Below the pieces are notes generated by a model. The model had not been told where the DNA came from. It searched no databases and saw only the letters and a program-made list of their open reading frames with translations. Made by a program: the position numbers and the translations under genes. A stretch of 64,000 bases of DNA, from NCBI RefSeq assembly GCF_001642805.2, contig NZ_CP016948.1, positions 2,232,001 to 2,296,000 on the forward strand, given 5' to 3'. How positions within the stretch are numbered: position 1 is the first letter of the stretch; the number at the start of each line of letters is the position of its first letter. This DNA comes from Serratia surfactantfaciens. Lineage in GTDB: Bacteria > Pseudomonadota > Gammaproteobacteria > Enterobacterales > Enterobacteriaceae. Positions 60,692 to 64,000 of the stretch are shown here, piece after piece.

Positions 60692-61717
60692 TTATTCCTC
60701 CGGCGGGCGGATAGGCGATGCTTGCTGCAAGTTCTGCAACGCAATGCGCTCGCCAATCTTCAGCGGATGGAATTGATGTTGTTCCAACCCCGCTTCGCTC
60801 AACGCCAGATTCAACTGATGGGGCGGCTCATCCAGCGATTCATCCGCCAATTCGAACACCCCCCAATGGATGGGAATGGCGCGTGGTTGATTCAGCTGTC
60901 GATACAGCGTCACCGACTGCTGCGGATCCATATGCTGTTCCTGCATGAACCACCGCGGCGCATAGGCCCCTATCGGCAACGCCGCCACGTCGAACGGCCC
61001 CAGCCGGTGTCCGATCTCCGCCAGCCGCTCCGAATAGCCGCTGTCGCCGGAAAAGTAGAAGCGCAGCGCCGGATGGTGGATCACCCAGCCGCACCACAGA
61101 GAACGGTTGCGATCCCACAGCGTGCGCATGCTCCAGTGCCGCGCCGGCGTAGCGTAGACCGTCAGCTCGCCCAACGACAGACTCTGCCACCAGTCCAGCT
61201 CATGCACGTTCAGCCGATAGCGGCGAAACCAGCGTTTCAATCCGAGCGGCACGATGAACTCGGCCCGAGGAAAACGCCGCGCCAGTTGCCGCACCGTGCG
61301 TCTGTCGAGATGGTCATAATGGTTATGAGAGATCAGCACCGCGTCCACCGCCGGCAGTTGCCCCACCGCCAGCGGCGGCGGCGTTCTGCGTTTCGGGCCG
61401 TAAAAGCTCAGCGGCGACGCGCGTTCGGACAACACCGGATCGATCAGGACATAGCGCCCCCCCAACCGCAGCAGCATTGAGGCATGCCCCAACCACCAGA
61501 CGCTGTCGTCGCTGCCGCTGAGATCGGCAGGTTGCCACCAGCGCTCGGTAAACTGCGCGTAACCGTGCTGCGGCGGCTTGGGCAATCCCTGCCGCTTGCG
61601 TTCATCCTGCCAACGCTGAAGGTCGCCCTCCTGGCGCTGCGAAGGCTCCGGGTTGCGAAATCCCTCCGGCGTGTGATGCGCCTTGGCCGCGTCGTAATAA
61701 CGGTTGATTCTTTTCAT
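60692..61717 (-). CDS. RomA-like MBL-fold metallohydrolase
   Basis: 341 residues of the metallo-beta-lactamase fold, in the branch with NAPE-PLD and UlaG-type hydrolases. Metal ligands: SHNHYDHLD, the His in PARHWSMR, the Asp in YFSGDSGYSE, and IPIHWGVF near the end. N-terminal extension NRYYDAAKAHHTPEGFRN is typical of RomA-like proteins. RomA was first linked to outer-membrane changes in Enterobacter; the substrate here is unknown. No signal peptide. Confidence 0.88.
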   Translation of the reverse strand: MKRINRYYDAAKAHHTPEGFRNPEPSQRQEGDLQRWQDERKRQGLPKPPQHGYAQFTERWWQPADLSGSDDSVWWLGHASMLLRLGGRYVLIDPVLSERASPLSFYGPKRRTPPPLAVGQLPAVDAVLISHNHYDHLDRRTVRQLARRFPRAEFIVPLGLKRWFRRYRLNVHELDWWQSLSLGELTVYATPARHWSMRTLWDRNRSLWCGWVIHHPALRFYFSGDSGYSERLAEIGHRLGPFDVAALPIGAYAPRWFMQEQHMDPQQSVTLYRQLNQPRAIPIHWGVFELADESLDEPPHQLNLALSEAGLEQHQFHPLKIGERIALQNLQQASPIRPPEE

Positions 61718-61936
61718 TCAGCCTCTTCTCCCGACCGCTGCGCCCCGCACGGGCATGACCTTCAGTGTAACAAACCCGATGAAGCTCGCACTTCGTCAGC
61801 CGTGCGCTGCATCGCGGGAGCTTTTGCCGTATGCTGTTGTCTCACTTCGGTGAGCAGCCAGGGCCGCCAAGAGCCCGTTAAGACTCTCTTAAGATCTTTG
61901 TGATTGACTTGTAGGGCATACAGAAAAGGAGAAGTT

Positions 61937-62227
61937 ATGAGCCGTTCTACATCCCGTAAATCAGGCGCAGGCCTGGGACGCCGTATTCGCAGCGCGCTGC
62001 TGGCGCAGAAGCAATACTGGAAAATGTATTTCGCCATGAAGCTGCGCCGCCTGCGCGTACCTGCACCGCTGGTGGTGCTGGGCGGTTCGCTGCTCGGGTT
62101 CTTCATGTTGACCCTGCTGATGCTCAGCGTGGTGGCCATCGACGTGATCAGCACTCTGCTGCTGTTGTGTCGGAAACTGCTGGGGCGGGATCGCAGTGAG
62201 GGGCGCGCCTTTATGCCGCGCGGCTGA
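61937..62227 (+). CDS. Small membrane protein, function unknown
   Basis: 96 residues: a very basic N-terminal half (MSRSTSRKSGAGLGRRIRSA ... KLRRLRV) followed by one or two membrane spans (PLVVLGGSLLGFFMLTLLML, VVAIDVISTLLLLCRKLL). AAAGGAG 7 nt upstream supports the ATG; the frame extends 11 codons upstream without need. No family recognised. Stands alone between two minus-strand genes. Confidence 0.72.
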   Translation: MSRSTSRKSGAGLGRRIRSALLAQKQYWKMYFAMKLRRLRVPAPLVVLGGSLLGFFMLTLLMLSVVAIDVISTLLLLCRKLLGRDRSEGRAFMPRG

Positions 62228-62268
62228 CGAAAAGAGAGCGGAGGCGCCAATACGCCTCCGCACGCAGA

Positions 62269-63630
62269 TTAACGCTTGGCGCCTTTGCGGCGCGTCAGCA
62301 TAAACCCGCCCCACAGCACCGCAACCCACACCGGCATCAGCAACACCGAAATGCGGATCCCTTCGCTGAAATACATTATCACCAGAATCAGGCCGAGGAA
62401 CGCCAGGCACAGGTAGTTGCCGAACGGATACCACAGCGCTTTAAAGCTCGGAATAACGCCCTGCCGGTTCTTCGCCGCGCGGAATTTCAGGTGTGCCAGG
62501 CAGATCATGACCCAGTTGATCACCAGCGTGGACACCACCAACGCCATCAGCAGCTCAAACGCCTTGCCGGGCATCAGGTAGTTGATCAGCACGCCGACCG
62601 AGGTAATCAGCGCCGACAGCGCGATGGACAGCACCGGCACCCCACGTTTGTTGACGCGCGTCAGCGCCTTCGGCGCATTGCCCTGGCTAGCCAGCCCGAA
62701 CAGCATGCGGCTGTTGGCATAAACGCCGCTGTTGTAGACCGACAGCGCGGCGGTCAGCACCACCACGTTGAGCACGGTCGCCACCAGATTGCTGTTCAGC
62801 GCATGGAAGATCAGCACGAACGGGCTGCCGCCCTCCACCACTTGTCCCCACGGATAGAGCGAAAGCAGCACGGTCAGCGAGCCGATATAGAAGATCAAAA
62901 TGCGGTACACCACCTGATTGGTGGCTTTGGGAATGCTGCGACGCGGGTCCGCGGCTTCCGCTGCGGTAATGCCGACCATTTCCAACCCGCCGAACGAGAA
63001 CATGATCACCGCCATCGCCATCACCAGCCCGGAGAAGCCGTGCGGCATAAAGCCGCCCTGCTGCCACAGGTTGGTGATGCTGGCCTGCGGTCCGCCGTTG
63101 CCGCTGACCAGCAGCCAGGCACCGAACACGATCATGCCGACAATCGCCACCACTTTGATGATCGCAAACCAAAACTCGGTTTCGCCGTACAGGCGCACGT
63201 TCACCAGGTTGATCAGGTTGATCAGCACGAAGAACAGCGCGGCCGAGGCCCAGGTGGGGATCTCCGGCCACCAGTACTGAATGTAGATGCCGACGGCGGT
63301 CAACTCCGCCATGCCGACCAGAATGAACATCGCCCAATAGTTCCAGCCGGAAAGGAAGCCGGCGAAATCGCCCCAATATTTATAGGCAAAGTGGCTGAAA
63401 GATCCGGCGACCGGCTCCTCCACCACCATTTCGCCCAGTTGGCGCATGATCAAAAACGCGATAAAACCGCCGATGGCGTAGCCCAACAGCACGGCGGGGC
63501 CGGCCATTTTAATGGTTTGCGCAATGCCGAGAAATAAACCGGTTCCGATGGCGCCCCCGAGGGCAATAAGCTGTATATGTCTGTTTTTTAAGCCGCGTTT
63601 TAGCGGGGTATCCTGATGCTGACCGCCCAT
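62269..63630 (-). CDS. pheP: Aromatic amino-acid permease (PheP type)
   Basis: 453 residues, 12 membrane spans, amino-acid-polyamine-cation (APC) superfamily. GGAIGTGLFLGIAQTIKMAGP (substrate-binding loop), LIMRQLGEMVVEEPVAGSF and FSFGGLEMVGITAAEA. Segments such as VNVRLYGETEFWFAIIKV and YPFGNYLCLAFLG agree better with E. coli PheP than with AroP, so phenylalanine is the likely main substrate, but AroP-like breadth is possible. AGGATAAG precedes the ATG. Confidence 0.85.
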   Translation of the reverse strand: MGGQHQDTPLKRGLKNRHIQLIALGGAIGTGLFLGIAQTIKMAGPAVLLGYAIGGFIAFLIMRQLGEMVVEEPVAGSFSHFAYKYWGDFAGFLSGWNYWAMFILVGMAELTAVGIYIQYWWPEIPTWASAALFFVLINLINLVNVRLYGETEFWFAIIKVVAIVGMIVFGAWLLVSGNGGPQASITNLWQQGGFMPHGFSGLVMAMAVIMFSFGGLEMVGITAAEAADPRRSIPKATNQVVYRILIFYIGSLTVLLSLYPWGQVVEGGSPFVLIFHALNSNLVATVLNVVVLTAALSVYNSGVYANSRMLFGLASQGNAPKALTRVNKRGVPVLSIALSALITSVGVLINYLMPGKAFELLMALVVSTLVINWVMICLAHLKFRAAKNRQGVIPSFKALWYPFGNYLCLAFLGLILVIMYFSEGIRISVLLMPVWVAVLWGGFMLTRRKGAKR

Positions 63631-63805
63631 CTTATCCTCATATGGCGTACACCCTTGCCGTTATCGGCCAAGATTTCACCAATCAATAAATGTATCTGCG
63701 GGCGGCTTTTTAACACTTAACCCCGTGAGCATCAAGGAGTAGCGCCCCGAGACGGTAGGCCGGAGCGCGATTTTTTAACCGAGGGAGAGCGAGTAATGAC
63801 GGCGT
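63631..63805. other. pheP upstream region
   Basis: 175 bp holding the pheP leader and promoter; I looked for a TyrR box and found no convincing one. Confidence 0.4.
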
Positions 63806-64000
63806 TCAGCCAGGCATACCGCACAGTTTGGTCAGGTTGCGCGCGCCGATCATCAGCGTCGCGACATAAGATTGACTACGCGTAACCACTTCCACCGCCA
63901 CGCGATCGTTTTGATATTTTATCAGGTAGGTCGAAGGCCACCCCTGACGACGCTGGCCGAAGCTTTCGGCATGACGATCGATCGCCGCGTGGGCAATCAC
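63806..64000 (-). CDS. Hypothetical protein, partial (5' end outside window)
   Basis: The last 64 or so residues of a small basic protein: SFGQRRQGWPSTYLIKYQND and VAVEVVTRSQSYVATLMIGA, then ARNLTKLCGMPG and stop. The VEVV-SYVAT-GAR pattern reminds me of the DUF4060 family, a guess from memory. Without the start nothing more can be said. Confidence 0.6.
   Translation of the reverse strand: MIAHAAIDRHAESFGQRRQGWPSTYLIKYQNDRVAVEVVTRSQSYVATLMIGARNLTKLCGMPG

Overview
The window is enterobacterial chromosome, most probably Serratia (S. marcescens group). It has high overall GC, proteins close to those of E. coli and Yersinia, and a gene order that follows the E. coli zwf-argS (about 41-42 min) and cspC-pabB (about 41 min) neighbourhoods, with a block that lies near 24 min in E. 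coli (murJ-mviM-yceH-rimJ-mdtH-grxB-yceB) placed between them. I see no tRNA, rRNA, CRISPR, intact insertion sequence or prophage. Most of the sequence is ordinary core genome, and nearly every core gene can be named from direct similarity.

Layout. 1-5.2 kb: central carbon metabolism, eda (partial), zwf, the regulator hexR and pykA, with two HexR-like operators; edd is absent between zwf and eda. 5.2-11.2 kb: a leucine-rich-repeat protein, lpxM, mepM and the zinc importer znuA/znuCB around a Zur-like operator. 11.2-16.8 kb: the minus-strand unit fmdB-like, aspS, nudB, yebC, ruvC, then ruvAB behind a LexA box that doubles as a terminator-like hairpin. 17-20.8 kb: yecD, yecE, yecN and the tRNA wobble-modification pair cmoAB. 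20.8-25.6 kb: accessory segment, with a lipoprotein/FKBP-isomerase pair containing a tandem 129-bp coiled-coil repeat, and a lone AT-richer tailspike-like gene lying between two nearly identical terminators. 25.6-30.8 kb: cutC, a PatB/MalY-type lyase, yecM, an AT-rich gap with a possible 42-residue membrane protein, and argS. 30.8-39.7 kb: murJ, mviM, yceH, rimJ, mdtH, grxB, an extra ABC1/UbiB-type kinase, and yceB. 39.7-44.4 kb: yebF, yqfB, yebG (LexA box), dbpA, a cold-shock gene, purT (PurR box) and yoaH. 44.4-51.5 kb: a glycosyltransferase in AT-rich surroundings, pabB, nudL, sdaA with a structured leader, and an EAL phosphodiesterase. 51.5-60 kb: yoaE, the mannose PTS manXYZ, yobD, the manganese riboswitch and mntP, rlmA, a laccase-domain protein, cspC and the tiny yobF. 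60-64 kb: a gap with little content, a RomA-like metallo-beta-lactamase-fold protein, a small membrane protein, an aromatic amino-acid permease, and a partial unknown gene at the right edge.

The genes group into sugar-phosphate catabolism under HexR, metal homeostasis (Zn by Zur, Mn by riboswitch), SOS response (ruvAB, yebG), envelope building (lpxM, mepM, murJ), tRNA and translation functions (aspS, argS, cmoAB, rlmA, rimJ, dbpA), and mannose uptake. The most unusual parts are the orphan tailspike-like gene between duplicated terminators, the repeat-bearing FKBP/lipoprotein pair, the unassigned small membrane protein near 28.7 kb, and the structured RNA ahead of sdaA. I did not find a clear multi-gene system of a wholly new kind. 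Start sites and operators were read by eye; no database search was run.
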